A stretch of DNA of 64,000 nucleotides from the NCBI RefSeq assembly GCF_009811555.1, contig NZ_BLIN01000005.1:4783501-4847500 (forward strand), given 5' to 3'. The notes beneath the pieces were generated by a model. It did no database searches, was not told the origin of the DNA, and saw only the letters and a program-made list of their open reading frames with translations. Origin of the DNA: Streptomyces caniferus. Its GTDB lineage: Bacteria > Actinomycetota > Actinomycetes > Streptomycetales > Streptomycetaceae. Shown one piece after another: positions 7,789 to 15,609 of the stretch (positions are counted from its first letter, which is position 1; every line of letters starts with the position of its first letter). A program made the translations under genes and the position numbers.

Positions 7789-8843
7789 ATGGGCCCCTGT
7801 TTCCGCAGGTCTCTCGCCAGGTGGTAGAGCCCGGCGAGGTCCACTCCCTCGGGGAGCAGCTCCAACTCGTAGGTGGGCAGGCCGATTGCGGAGAGTTCTG
7901 CGTACTCGGCGCGCTCCAGCTCGACCCGCTCGGCGTGTTCGCGCGCCTGCTCCAGCAGGGGGTCGATCAGCCGGTCCGCCAGGCCGCCGCGGCGGGCGCC
8001 GCCCAGACCGGCTTCGGAGAGCGCCTTGGCGACGCCCGTACGCGCCCCACGGGCGGCGATGTCGAGGTCGCCGTTGTCCAGCAGCGCCGGGCGGGTCATG
8101 TTGATCACGACGCCGCCCACGGGGATGCCGGCGGCGCGCAGCTCGGCGACGCCGTCCGCGGTCTCCTGGACCGGCATCTCCTCCAGGAGCGTCACGAGGT
8201 GCACCGCGGTCTCGGGAGACTTCAGGACCCGCATCACGGCCTGCGCCTGATTGTGGATCGGGCCGATCTTCGCGAGGCCGGCGACCTCGTCGTTGACGTT
8301 CAGGAAGCGGGTGATGCGGCCCGTCGGCGGGGCGTCCATCACGACCGCGTCGTAGACGAACTTCCCGCTCTTGTCCTTGCGGCGCACCGCTTCGCACGCC
8401 TTGCCGGTCAGCAGGACGTCCCGCAGGCCCGGCGCGATGGTCGTGGCGAAGTCGATCGCCCCGAGCTTCTTGAGCGCCCGGCCCGCGCTGCCGAGTTTGT
8501 AGAACATCTGGAGGTAGTCCAGAAGGGCGCGTTCGGCGTCGATGGCCAGGGCGTGGACCTCACCGCCCGCCCGTCTTCCGCCACCGCCCCGGGAGGGCTC
8601 GCCCGCGGCCTCCGTCCGGGGGGAGCCCCACGGCGACGCACCTTCCGACGCCGGACCCACCGCGATCTTGCGTTCCTCGTAGGGAAGCGCTTCCGTTTCG
8701 AACAATTGGGCAATGCCCTGCCGGCCCTCGACCTCGACCAGGAGGGTACGGCGCCCCTCGGTGGCCAGGGCCAGGGCGAGGGCGGCGGCGACCGTGGTCT
8801 TGCCGGTGCCGCCCTTGCCGCTGACGACATGGAGCCTGCTCAC
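7785..8843 (-). CDS. ArsA-like P-loop ATPase, first of pair
   Basis: This 352-aa partner of the next gene has Walker A GKGGTGKTTVAAA at residues 9-21 and switch region VVMDAPPTGRITRFL. The GTG start has no ribosome binding site; a TAGGCT box ends 7 nt upstream, suggesting a leaderless message. Between residues about 62 and 95 there is a Ser/Gly/Arg-rich stretch (SEGASPWGSPRTEAAGEPS...) that interrupts the conserved domain. Its DNA (8598-8629) resembles the palindromic element found elsewhere in the window, so it looks like an insertion tolerated in frame. The function is inferred only from the family. Confidence 0.88.
   Translation of the reverse strand: MSRLHVVSGKGGTGKTTVAAALALALATEGRRTLLVEVEGRQGIAQLFETEALPYEERKIAVGPASEGASPWGSPRTEAAGEPSRGGGGRRAGGEVHALAIDAERALLDYLQMFYKLGSAGRALKKLGAIDFATTIAPGLRDVLLTGKACEAVRRKDKSGKFVYDAVVMDAPPTGRITRFLNVNDEVAGLAKIGPIHNQAQAVMRVLKSPETAVHLVTLLEEMPVQETADGVAELRAAGIPVGGVVINMTRPALLDNGDLDIAARGARTGVAKALSEAGLGGARRGGLADRLIDPLLEQAREHAERVELERAEYAELSAIGLPTYELELLPEGVDLAGLYHLARDLRKQGPI
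8598..8629 (+). repeat. Palindromic element, divergent copy, inside ArsA gene
   Basis: Read on the plus strand, CTCGCCC...GGGGGGAGCCCC resembles the CTCCCCC...GGGGGGACCCCC element seen at 10394, 16855, 47875 and 50592. It encodes part of the low-complexity insert of the ArsA-like protein. Confidence 0.5.
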
Positions 8844-8850
8844 GCAAAGG

Positions 8851-8856
8851 AGCCTA
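8851..8856 (-). promoter_or_regulatory. -10-like box, leaderless ArsA start
   Basis: TAGGCT on the minus strand ends 7 nt before the GTG at 8843. There is no Shine-Dalgarno sequence. Confidence 0.5.
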
Positions 8857-9040
8857 ACCAGTCCGCGTCCCGGCTACGCACGGGATACACCTGGGAGGTC
8901 CCGGAGAATCTGCCCGTGATCCCTCCGGGACGGGTCAGGGATGCTCCGTAGGGGTCCGGCGGCCGCGCTCCGGAACGCCGCGCAGCAGGGGTGCGGTCCG
9001 CCCGTGGCGGACGGCGTCCACCGCCGCCGTGGACAGGCAT

Positions 9041-9046
9041 TACGCT
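9041..9046 (+). promoter_or_regulatory. -10-like box, leaderless DUF4177 gene
   Basis: TACGCT ends 6 nt before the ATG at 9053. No ribosome binding site is present. Confidence 0.5.
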
Positions 9047-9052
9047 CGGCCC

Positions 9053-9211
9053 ATGACCAAGTGGGAATACGCGACCGTGCCGCTCCTCGTGCACGCGACG
9101 AAGCAGATTCTGGACACCTGGGGCGAGGACGGCTGGGAGCTCGTCCAGGTCGTGCCGGGCCCGAACAACCCCGAACAGTTGGTGGCCTACCTGAAGCGGG
9201 AGAAGGCGTGA
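9053..9211 (+). CDS. DUF4177 small protein
   Basis: This 52-aa protein of the DUF4177 family begins MTKWEYATVPLLVHATK and includes the WGEDGWELVQVVPG core, whose tryptophans are conserved. It is soluble, with no known activity. The last codons overlap the start of the RidA gene (GTGA), so the two are co-translated. The start is set by the -10-like box 6 nt upstream. Confidence 0.9.
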   Translation: MTKWEYATVPLLVHATKQILDTWGEDGWELVQVVPGPNNPEQLVAYLKREKA

Positions 9212-9672
9212 GCGCGGCGGAGGACAAGATCGCGGCACTCGGCCTGAAGCTGCCGCAGGTCGTGCCGCCGCTGGCCACCTACCAGCCCGCGGTGCGCTCC
9301 GGCGCCTATGTGTACACCTCCGGCCAGCTGCCGATGGTGGACGGTGCGCTGCCGCTCACCGGCAAGGTCGGTGCCGAGGTCAGCGCGGAGCAGGCCAAGG
9401 AACTCGCCGCGACCTGTGCGCTCAACGCGCTGGCCGCCGTGCAGTCCGTCGTCGGCGACCTCGACAAGATCCAGCGGGTCGTGAAGGTCGTCGGTTTCGT
9501 GGCCTCCGCGCCCGACTTCACCGGCCAGCCGGGCGTCCTCAACGGCGCCAGCGAGCTGCTGGGCGAGATCCTCGGGGACAAGGGCGTGCACGCCCGGTCC
9601 GCCGTGGGCGTGGCGGTGCTGCCGCTGGACGCCCCGGTCGAGGTCGAGATCCAGGTGGAGATCGCCGAATAG
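9208..9672 (+). CDS. RidA/YjgF-family deaminase
   Basis: This 154-aa member of the RidA family hydrolyses reactive enamine/imine intermediates of amino-acid metabolism or acts as a relative of unknown substrate. Typical segments are AVRSGAYVYTSGQLPMVDG, QRVVKVVGFVASAPDF and the C-terminal GVHARSAVGVAVLPLDAPVEVEIQ with the conserved Arg. It starts at a GTG overlapping the DUF4177 stop, forming a two-gene operon. The frame is open upstream to 8941, but that part covers the divergent promoter and DUF4177 gene. Confidence 0.93.
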   Translation: MSAAEDKIAALGLKLPQVVPPLATYQPAVRSGAYVYTSGQLPMVDGALPLTGKVGAEVSAEQAKELAATCALNALAAVQSVVGDLDKIQRVVKVVGFVASAPDFTGQPGVLNGASELLGEILGDKGVHARSAVGVAVLPLDAPVEVEIQVEIAE

Positions 9673-9712
9673 CCGTCCCGTCCGGGCTCTGAGGCCCGAA
9701 GCAAGCGCCGTG

Positions 9713-9749
9713 CGCCGGAGGGCCCCTCGTCAGCAGGGGCCCTCCGGCG
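9713..9749 (+). terminator. Terminator after RidA gene
   Basis: A perfect 14-bp stem (9713-9726 with 9736-9749) and a 9-nt loop begin about 40 nt after the RidA stop. Confidence 0.85.
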
Positions 9750-9784
9750 TGAAAGACGCCCTCGAACATCCGCGCGCGAGCGCA

Positions 9785-9790
9785 TAACAT
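9785..9790 (+). promoter_or_regulatory. Promoter of Nudix-MBL operon, leaderless
   Basis: TAACAT ends 6 nt before the ATG at 9797. A weak -35 (TCGAAC, 9762-9767) lies 17 nt upstream. Confidence 0.5.
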
Positions 9791-9796
9791 CCGGCC

Positions 9797-10774
9797 ATGT
9801 CGTCCACGACCAACGGCCAGTGGTACCCACCGGAGTGGCCGGACCGCATCCGGGCACTTGCGAACGGCGAGCTGACCCCTGCCGAGCCCCGGCGGGCCGC
9901 CACCGTCCTGCTGCTGCGGGACGCCGCCTCCGGCGGCCCCACCGTCCACATGCTGCGCAGACGTACCTCCATGGCCTTCGCCGGCGGCGCGTACGCCTAT
10001 CCGGGCGGCTCCGTCGATCCCCGCGACGAGCGCCCGGTGGCCTGGGCCGGGCCGTCGCGCGCCCAGTGGGCCGTCCGTATGGGCGTCGATCCGGCCACCG
10101 CGCAGACCATCGTCTGCGCCGCCGTCCGCGAGACGTTCGAGGAGTCGGGCGTGCTGCTCGCGGGCCCCTCGGCCGAGACGGTCGTCACGGACACCACCGG
10201 CGAGGACTGGGAGGCCGACCGCGCGGCCCTCGTCGCCCACGAGCTCTCCTTCGCCGACTTCCTGGGCCGTCGTGGCCTGGTCCTGCGCTCCGACCTGCTC
10301 GGTGCCTGGGCCCGCTGGATCACCCCCGAGTTCGAGCCGCGGCGCTACGACACCTGGTTCTTCGTCGCGGCGCTCCCCGAGGGCCAGCGCACCCTCCCCC
10401 AAGGACCTGCGGCGAGCCCCGGTCCCGGGGGGACCCCCGGCGCCTCCACCGAGGCGGACCTCGCGGTGTGGATCCGGCCGGAGGAGGCCGCCGCCGGCTA
10501 CGACCGCGGTGAGCTGCTGATGATGCCGCCGACCATCGCGACCCTGCGCTCGCTCCAGCCGTACGCCACCGCCGCGGACGCGCTGGGCGCGGCGGAGGCC
10601 CAGAATCTGACGCCCGTACTGGCGCAGGCCCGCCTCGTGGGCGGCGAGATCGAGCTGAGCTGGCCGGGGCACGACGAGTTCACCAAGCACATCGCGCAGG
10701 ACGACGACGGTGCCCCCGGGGACGGCCACAGCCCCTCGGACAGCCCCAGCCCCTCGGGAGGGACCCCCGCATGA
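9797..10774 (+). CDS. Nudix hydrolase, NUDT19-like
   Basis: This 325-aa Nudix protein should hydrolyse a nucleoside diphosphate derivative; the long form with FAGGAYAYPGGSVDPRD and AAVRETFEESGVLL resembles NUDT19-type CoA or nucleotide diphosphatases. The Nudix box is split by about 30 residues, as usual in this subgroup. Residues about 200-214 (LPQGPAASPGPGGTP) come from a 45-bp palindromic element at 10394-10438. The last residues (SPSPSGGTPA) also come from a related GC-rich sequence. The gene overlaps the next one by ATGA and is probably leaderless. Confidence 0.88.
   Translation: MSSTTNGQWYPPEWPDRIRALANGELTPAEPRRAATVLLLRDAASGGPTVHMLRRRTSMAFAGGAYAYPGGSVDPRDERPVAWAGPSRAQWAVRMGVDPATAQTIVCAAVRETFEESGVLLAGPSAETVVTDTTGEDWEADRAALVAHELSFADFLGRRGLVLRSDLLGAWARWITPEFEPRRYDTWFFVAALPEGQRTLPQGPAASPGPGGTPGASTEADLAVWIRPEEAAAGYDRGELLMMPPTIATLRSLQPYATAADALGAAEAQNLTPVLAQARLVGGEIELSWPGHDEFTKHIAQDDDGAPGDGHSPSDSPSPSGGTPA
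10394..10438 (+). repeat. Palindromic element inside Nudix gene
   Basis: CTCCCCCA at one end and GGGGGGACCCCC at the other, 45 bp (15 codons), read in frame. It is the same type as the copies at 16855, 47875 and 50592. Confidence 0.75.
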
Positions 10775-11607
10775 CCGACGCATCCGCCCTCCCCGGTCAG
10801 CCCCGCGGCGGGGTGATCGCCGGACAGGCGACCGCGCGGGCCCGGTGCGTCCTGGCCCCGAACCCGTCGCCGATGACGCTGGACGGCACCAACACCTGGA
10901 TCCTCGCCGAGCCGGACTCCGATCTCGCCGTCGTCATCGACCCCGGGCCGCTCGACGAGAGCCACCTGCGGGCCGTCATCGACACCGCCGAGCGGGCCGG
11001 CAAGCGCATCGCACTGACCTTGCTGACCCACGGTCACCCCGACCACTCCGACGGCGCCGCGCGCTTCGCCGAGCTGACCCGTTCGGCCGTACGGGCGCTG
11101 GACCCGGCGCTGCGCCTGGGCGGCGAGGGGCTCGAGGCGGGCGATGTCATCACCACCGGAGGCCTGGAGCTGCGCGTGGTGCCCACCCCGGGCCACACCG
11201 CGGACTCGCTCTCCTTCCACCTCCCGGCCGACCGCGCGGTGCTCACCGGCGACACGATCCTGGGGCGCGGCACCACGGTGGTCGCACACCCCGACGGGCG
11301 GCTGGGCGACTACCTGGACTCGCTGCGCCGGCTGCGCTCCCTGACGGTCGACGACGGGGTCTCGACGGTCCTCCCCGGCCATGGACCGGTGCTGAACGAC
11401 GCCCAGGGGGCGGTGGAGTTCTATCTGGCGCACCGGGCGCACCGGCTCGCCCAGGTGGAGACGGCGGTCGAGGCCGGCCACCGTTCACCCGCCGAGGTCG
11501 TCGCGAACGTCTATGCCGATGTCGACCGCTCGCTGTGGCCGGCCGCCGAGCTGTCGGTGCGGGCGCAGCTGGACTACCTGGGCGAGCACGGGCTGATCGA
11601 GAGCTGA
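10771..11607 (+). CDS. Metallo-beta-lactamase fold hydrolase
   Basis: This 278-aa hydrolase has the full zinc set: THGHPDHSDG (HxHxDH), GHTADS, GDTILG and PGHGP. The overall order with a C-terminal helical winged region (AEVVANVYADVDRSLW) resembles LACTB2-type nucleases or thioesterase-like hydrolases rather than antibiotic-hydrolysing enzymes. It is translationally coupled to the Nudix gene by the ATGA overlap, so both may act on the same kind of nucleotide or CoA-derived compound; that is inference. Confidence 0.9.
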   Translation: MTDASALPGQPRGGVIAGQATARARCVLAPNPSPMTLDGTNTWILAEPDSDLAVVIDPGPLDESHLRAVIDTAERAGKRIALTLLTHGHPDHSDGAARFAELTRSAVRALDPALRLGGEGLEAGDVITTGGLELRVVPTPGHTADSLSFHLPADRAVLTGDTILGRGTTVVAHPDGRLGDYLDSLRRLRSLTVDDGVSTVLPGHGPVLNDAQGAVEFYLAHRAHRLAQVETAVEAGHRSPAEVVANVYADVDRSLWPAAELSVRAQLDYLGEHGLIES

Positions 11608-11693
11608 CGGCGCGGACGGGCCGGGAGGCGGACGGCGGGGCCGTCGGCCGGGGCCGGGGCCGAGGACGGTCCCGGAGCGGCTGAGAGGCGCCG

Positions 11694-12512
11694 TCAGCCC
11701 GCCTGTGGCGGGGGCGCCTTCGCCCCGTGGACGGCCAGGTATTCGGCGGCCAGCCAGGGGGCGAGGCCGGTGAGCAGCTCGTCCAGCAGTTCCGGGTAGG
11801 CGGCGGGCGTCCGGGCGGCGCGTGCCGCGGCGCGCATCTGCTCGGCGTACGCCGGGTAGTAGCGGCCGAACACCTCGGCGGACTCGGTGAGATCGCTCGT
11901 CCAGCCGCCCCAGCGCGGCATGACCAGGGTGAACCCGGTGCGTACCAGGCGGCGCGCCACACCCCGGGTCAGCCGGGTGCGCTCGGCCTCCGTAGTGGCC
12001 GCCGCGGCCTGCTCGCGCAGCCGGGGCAGGCCGTGGGAGAGATCGCCGTTGGTCTCGCGGGCGAGGAGCGAGGTGGGGCGGTAGCGGGGCAGTTCGGCGG
12101 CGAGGTCCGGGCCGCTGAGCGGCGTGCACAGGCAGGCCACGAACCATGCGAGGTCGTACCGCTCCCGCTCGCTGCGCAGCCGGTCCACGCCGAACAGCAG
12201 GATGCCCACGCCGTCGATCTGCGGGAACGCGGCATCCAGGCCCTGCTCGACCGCGCGGACGGCAGCGCGGTCGGCATCGGTGGGCTCGTCCCGCAGCGCG
12301 ATCAGCGCGTCGAGGTCGGAGACTCCGGGGACGGCGGTGCCGCGCGGGATGCTGCCGAAGAGATAGCTGCTGTGCAGGCGCCCGGGGCCGAAGCGCGCGC
12401 CGGTCCGGGCGACCAGCTCCGCCACGACGGGCGCGAACGGCGCGGAGACGTGGTCCAAGGACCCTTCCCGCAGGAAGCAGCCGTCCCGGTCCAGCCCCCT
12501 GCCGTGCGTCAT
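11694..12512 (-). CDS. Nucleotidyltransferase-fold protein
   Basis: This 272-aa protein has a DNA polymerase beta-like nucleotidyltransferase signature, SSYLFGSIPRGTAVPGVSDLDALI (GS-x10-D-x-D), which is the catalytic metal site. A helical C-terminal region follows. Minimal or antibiotic-type nucleotidyltransferases share this motif, but the substrate is not deducible. It lies alone, facing the MBL gene and divergent from nothing close. CATAGT ends 6 nt before the ATG and no ribosome binding site is visible. Confidence 0.82.
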   Translation of the reverse strand: MTHGRGLDRDGCFLREGSLDHVSAPFAPVVAELVARTGARFGPGRLHSSYLFGSIPRGTAVPGVSDLDALIALRDEPTDADRAAVRAVEQGLDAAFPQIDGVGILLFGVDRLRSERERYDLAWFVACLCTPLSGPDLAAELPRYRPTSLLARETNGDLSHGLPRLREQAAAATTEAERTRLTRGVARRLVRTGFTLVMPRWGGWTSDLTESAEVFGRYYPAYAEQMRAAARAARTPAAYPELLDELLTGLAPWLAAEYLAVHGAKAPPPQAG

Positions 12513-12518
12513 GACGCC

Positions 12519-12524
12519 ACTATG
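12519..12524 (-). promoter_or_regulatory. -10-like box, leaderless nucleotidyltransferase
   Basis: CATAGT on the minus strand ends 6 nt before the ATG at 12512. Confidence 0.4.
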
Positions 12525-12615
12525 GCGAGGGTGCGGGTGGGGCGGCCACCTGATTACGCGCCGGGGGAACCGCGGGCGTCTGACGGAGGCCCCGGTGGCC
12601 CCGCGGCCCCATGAC

Positions 12616-12643
12616 GAAGGGCCCCGCCGGAGCGGGGCCCTTC
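12616..12643 (-). terminator. crp terminator
   Basis: A perfect 12-bp stem (12616-12627 with 12632-12643) with a CGGA tetraloop starts 21 nt after the crp stop. Confidence 0.88.
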
Positions 12644-12664
12644 TCAGGCCGGGTACGAGCCGGA

Positions 12665-13339
12665 TCAGCGCGAGCGCTTGGCCAGCCGCTCGACGTCCAG
12701 CAGGATCACGGCGCGCGCCTCCAGGCGCAGCCAGCCGCGGCCCGCGAAGTCCGCGAGCGCCTTGTTGACCGTCTCGCGGGAGGCGCCCACCAACTGCGCC
12801 AGCTCCTCCTGCGTCAGGTCGTGGACGACGTGGATGCCTTCCTCGGACTGCACGCCGAAGCGGCGCGACAGGTCGAGCAGGGCGCGGGCCACACGGCCCG
12901 GTACGTCCGAGAAGACCAGGTCGGACATCTGGTCGTTGGTCTTGCGGAGGCGGCGGGCGACCGCACGCAGCAGGGCCGTGGCCACCTCGGGGCGGGCGTT
13001 CAGCCAGGGCTGGAGGTCGCCGTGGCCCAGGCCGAGGAGCTTCACCTCGGTGAGGGCGGAGGCCGTGGCCGTACGGGGGCCCGGGTCGAAGAGCGAGAGC
13101 TCACCGATCAGCTCGCCGGGGCCGAGGACGGCGAGCATGTTCTCCCGGCCGTCCGGGGAAGTGCGGTGCAGCTTCACCTTGCCCTCGGTGACCACGTACA
13201 GGCGGTCGCCGGGGTCCCCTTCGTGGAACAGGGCGTCGCCGCGGGCGAGCGTGACCTCTCCCATTGAGGCGCGCAGCTCCGCCGCCTGCTCGTCATCGAG
13301 CGCCGCGAAGAGCGGTGCGCGCCGCAGAACGTCGTCCAC
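12665..13339 (-). CDS. crp: Crp, cyclic-nucleotide-responsive regulator
   Basis: This 224-aa Crp/Fnr-family regulator matches the length of Streptomyces Crp, which affects germination and antibiotic production. The N-terminal cNMP fold includes LARGDALFHEGDPGDRLYVV and the phosphate cassette GELIGELSLFDPGPRTATA. A dimer helix follows, then the HTH with LTQEELAQLVGASRETVNKAL. The GTG start is fixed by AAGGAGAG 7 nt upstream. The in-frame GTG at 13417 would add 26 residues and lacks a binding site. A Crp-like operator overlaps the upstream region, suggesting autoregulation. Confidence 0.96.
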   Translation of the reverse strand: MDDVLRRAPLFAALDDEQAAELRASMGEVTLARGDALFHEGDPGDRLYVVTEGKVKLHRTSPDGRENMLAVLGPGELIGELSLFDPGPRTATASALTEVKLLGLGHGDLQPWLNARPEVATALLRAVARRLRKTNDQMSDLVFSDVPGRVARALLDLSRRFGVQSEEGIHVVHDLTQEELAQLVGASRETVNKALADFAGRGWLRLEARAVILLDVERLAKRSR

Positions 13340-13402
13340 GAGATCTCTCCTTGTCGACATGCTCCGGGGGACTGTGGTCCCCATCATGCCGGAATGCAAA
13401 AC

Positions 13403-13418
13403 AGTGCGATCAATCACA
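13403..13418 (-). promoter_or_regulatory. Candidate Crp operator upstream of crp
   Basis: On the minus strand TGTGA-TTGATC-GCACT keeps the TGTGA-N6-TCACA plan (5/5 and 3/5 matches). It lies about 63 bp before the crp start and about 100 bp before nth on the other strand, so it could serve both. Confidence 0.4.
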
Positions 13419-13509
13419 AGTTTGCCGGACCGGTGCCCCGAGCCATAAGGCAGGGGGCCGATTGGGGTCAGGAATCACAGCGATCAAGCCGGATGTCAGT
13501 GGCTGGCCT

Positions 13510-13515
13510 TAGTCT
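13510..13515 (+). promoter_or_regulatory. -10-like box, leaderless nth
   Basis: TAGTCT ends 6 nt before the GTG at 13522. No ribosome binding site is present. Confidence 0.5.
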
Positions 13516-13521
13516 GGCCGA

Positions 13522-14814
13522 GTGTCCAATACGCCGGTGAGAGCAGAGGACTGGGGGGCCGGAAGAGTGAGCGCAGGGCGTGATTCCGCTGTGGGCGAAC
13601 AGCCGTCCGGCCGCGCATCGAATTCCGGCGAAAGTAACAAATCGCTCCCCGGGGTGACGTCCGGCCGGAAGCCGGTCGTCCGCAAACCCGGCGCGTCGCG
13701 ACCGGCGGCGCAGGACACCGCGCAGACCTCCGTGAAGAAGACCTCGGTAGGCAGGACCTCGGCAGGGAAGAAGGCCGCCGTGAACGAAACTCCAGAGAAG
13801 CCGGCGGCGGCCACGAAGGCCGCGGCCCAGAAGTCCGTCACGAAGAAGGCGGTCACGAAGAAGGCCCCGGCGAAGAAGACGGCCACGGCCGCCGAAAAGG
13901 CCCCCGCGAAGAAGGCGGCCGCCGCCAAGAAGAAGACGACAGCCACGAAGGCGACGGCCACGAAGACGACGGCCAAGAAGGTCCCCGCCAAGAAGGCCAC
14001 CGCGACAGCCACCGCCAAGAAAGCCCCCGCGCGCAAGCCCGAGTCGCGGGTCGCCATGGTGCGGCGGGCCCGCCGGATCAACCGCGAGCTGGCCGAGCTG
14101 TATCCGTACGCCCACCCCGAGCTGGACTTCACCAACCCCTTCGAGCTGCTGGTCGCCACGGTCCTGTCCGCGCAGACCACCGACCTGAGGGTCAACCAGA
14201 CCACTCCGCGCCTGTTCGCGGTCTGCCCGACGCCCGAGGACATGGCCGCCATGGACCCGGAGCGGCTCGAGGAGCTGATCCGGCCGACCGGCTTCTTCCG
14301 GGCCAAGACGAAATCGCTGCTCGGTCTGTCGGCCGCGCTGCGCGACCGCTTCGACGGCGAGGTGCCGGGCCGCCTGGAAGACCTCGTCACCCTTCCCGGG
14401 GTCGGCCGCAAGACCGCCAATGTCGTGCTGGGCAACGCCTTCGGTGTCCCGGGCATCACCGTCGACACCCACTTCGGCCGCCTCGCCCGCCGTTTCGGGT
14501 GGACCACCGCCGAGGACGCCGAGAAGGTCGAGGCGGATGTCGCCGAGATCTTCCCCAAGAGCGAGTGGACGATGCTCTCGCACCGCGTGGTCTTCCACGG
14601 CCGCCGCGTCTGCCACTCCCGCAAGCCCGCCTGCGGCGCCTGCGCCATCGCTCCGCTGTGCCCCGCGTACGGCGAGGGCGAGACGGACCCGGAGAAGGCC
14701 AAGAAGCTGCTGAAGTACGAGCTGGGCGGCCAGCCCGGTCAGCGGTTGAAGCCGCCGGCCGACTATCCGGGGCAGCCCGCGCCCCCGATGGCGCCCCCGG
14801 CGGCCGCTTCATGA
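13522..14814 (+). CDS. nth: Endonuclease III with histone H1-like N-terminal tail
   Basis: This 430-aa DNA glycosylase/AP lyase should remove oxidised pyrimidines. The catalytic domain starts near residue 174; the helix-hairpin-helix [14 protein letters not shown] carries Lys297, and Asp315 follows in ITVDTHFGR, the normal 18-residue spacing. The Fe-S cysteines are C364, C371, C374 and C380 (C-x6-C-x2-C-x5-C). The odd part is the first 173 residues, with about 100 residues of AKK/TKK/KKA repeats that resemble histone H1 tails. Codon bias there is like the rest, so it looks translated. The GTG at 13522 has a -10-like box; the in-frame GTG at 13567 is an alternative. Confidence 0.92.
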   Translation: MSNTPVRAEDWGAGRVSAGRDSAVGEQPSGRASNSGESNKSLPGVTSGRKPVVRKPGASRPAAQDTAQTSVKKTSVGRTSAGKKAAVNETPEKPAAATKAAAQKSVTKKAVTKKAPAKKTATAAEKAPAKKAAAAKKKTTATKATATKTTAKKVPAKKATATATAKKAPARKPESRVAMVRRARRINRELAELYPYAHPELDFTNPFELLVATVLSAQTTDLRVNQTTPRLFAVCPTPEDMAAMDPERLEELIRPTGFFRAKTKSLLGLSAALRDRFDGEVPGRLEDLVTLPGVGRKTANVVLGNAFGVPGITVDTHFGRLARRFGWTTAEDAEKVEADVAEIFPKSEWTMLSHRVVFHGRRVCHSRKPACGACAIAPLCPAYGEGETDPEKAKKLLKYELGGQPGQRLKPPADYPGQPAPPMAPPAAAS

Positions 14815-14867
14815 CGACACCCGCTCGGAGGTGATGGACGATCGACGGCAGGCCTGAGGGGGCGCGA

Positions 14868-15596
14868 ATGAGGAGTGCACGGGAGCAGCAGTACGGCGAC
14901 GAGGCGGATGTGCGCGGCGCGACGCCCGGCCGGGACGCCACGGTCACGGCCGACGGCCTGCCCGAGTGGCTGGCCCCGGTGGCCCGCGCGGCCGCGACGA
15001 TCGAGCCGCGCCAGCTCAGCCGCTTCCTGCCGCCGGAGAGCGGCGGCCGGCAGTCCGCGGTGCTGATCCTCTTCGGCCACGGCGCCCGCGGCCCCGAGCT
15101 GCTCCTGATGGAACGCGCCGGGACCCTGCGCTCGCATGCCGGCCAGCCCTCGTTCCCCGGCGGCGCCCTCGACCCGGAGGACGGCGATCCCGACGGACCC
15201 GGTCCGGTGCGGGCGGCGCTTCGCGAGGCCGAGGAGGAGACCGGCCTCGACCCGTCCGGTGTGCAGGTCTTCGGCGTGCTGCCGCGGCTCTACATCCCCG
15301 TCAGCGGCTTCGTGGTGACGCCCGTCCTGGGGTGGTGGCGCCGGCCGAGCCCGGTCGGTGCGGTCGACCAGGCGGAGACCGCCCGGGTCTTCACGGTTCC
15401 CGTGGCGGATCTCACGGATCCGGCCCATCGTGTGACAACGCGCCATCCCAGTGGCCACAGCGGACCCGCGTTCCTTGTCGAGAACGCCCTGGTCTGGGGC
15501 TTTACGGCCGGAGTCATCGACCGGATCCTGCACTACGCCGGCTGGGAGATTCCGTGGGACCGTGACAAGGCGGTCCCACTGGACTGGCGCTCGTGA
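14868..15596 (+). CDS. CoA pyrophosphatase-type Nudix hydrolase
   Basis: This 242-aa Nudix hydrolase of the NUDT7/8-CoaA type is expected to cleave CoA to 4'-phosphopantetheine and 3',5'-ADP. It shows both family signatures: the upstream LLMERAGTLRSHAGQPSFPGG and the Nudix helix AALREAEEETGLDP. A ribosome binding site (GAGGGGGC) precedes the ATG. It lies 53 nt after nth and 13 nt before the protease gene, so nth, this gene and the protease are probably one transcript. Confidence 0.92.
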   Translation: MRSAREQQYGDEADVRGATPGRDATVTADGLPEWLAPVARAAATIEPRQLSRFLPPESGGRQSAVLILFGHGARGPELLLMERAGTLRSHAGQPSFPGGALDPEDGDPDGPGPVRAALREAEEETGLDPSGVQVFGVLPRLYIPVSGFVVTPVLGWWRRPSPVGAVDQAETARVFTVPVADLTDPAHRVTTRHPSGHSGPAFLVENALVWGFTAGVIDRILHYAGWEIPWDRDKAVPLDWRS

Positions 15597-15609
15597 GACG
15601 GTGTCCGGC

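Noticed and set aside
7785..8843. Arsenical resistance function for the ArsA-like pair
   Set aside because: No arsB, arsR or arsC neighbours and no visible Cys triad.
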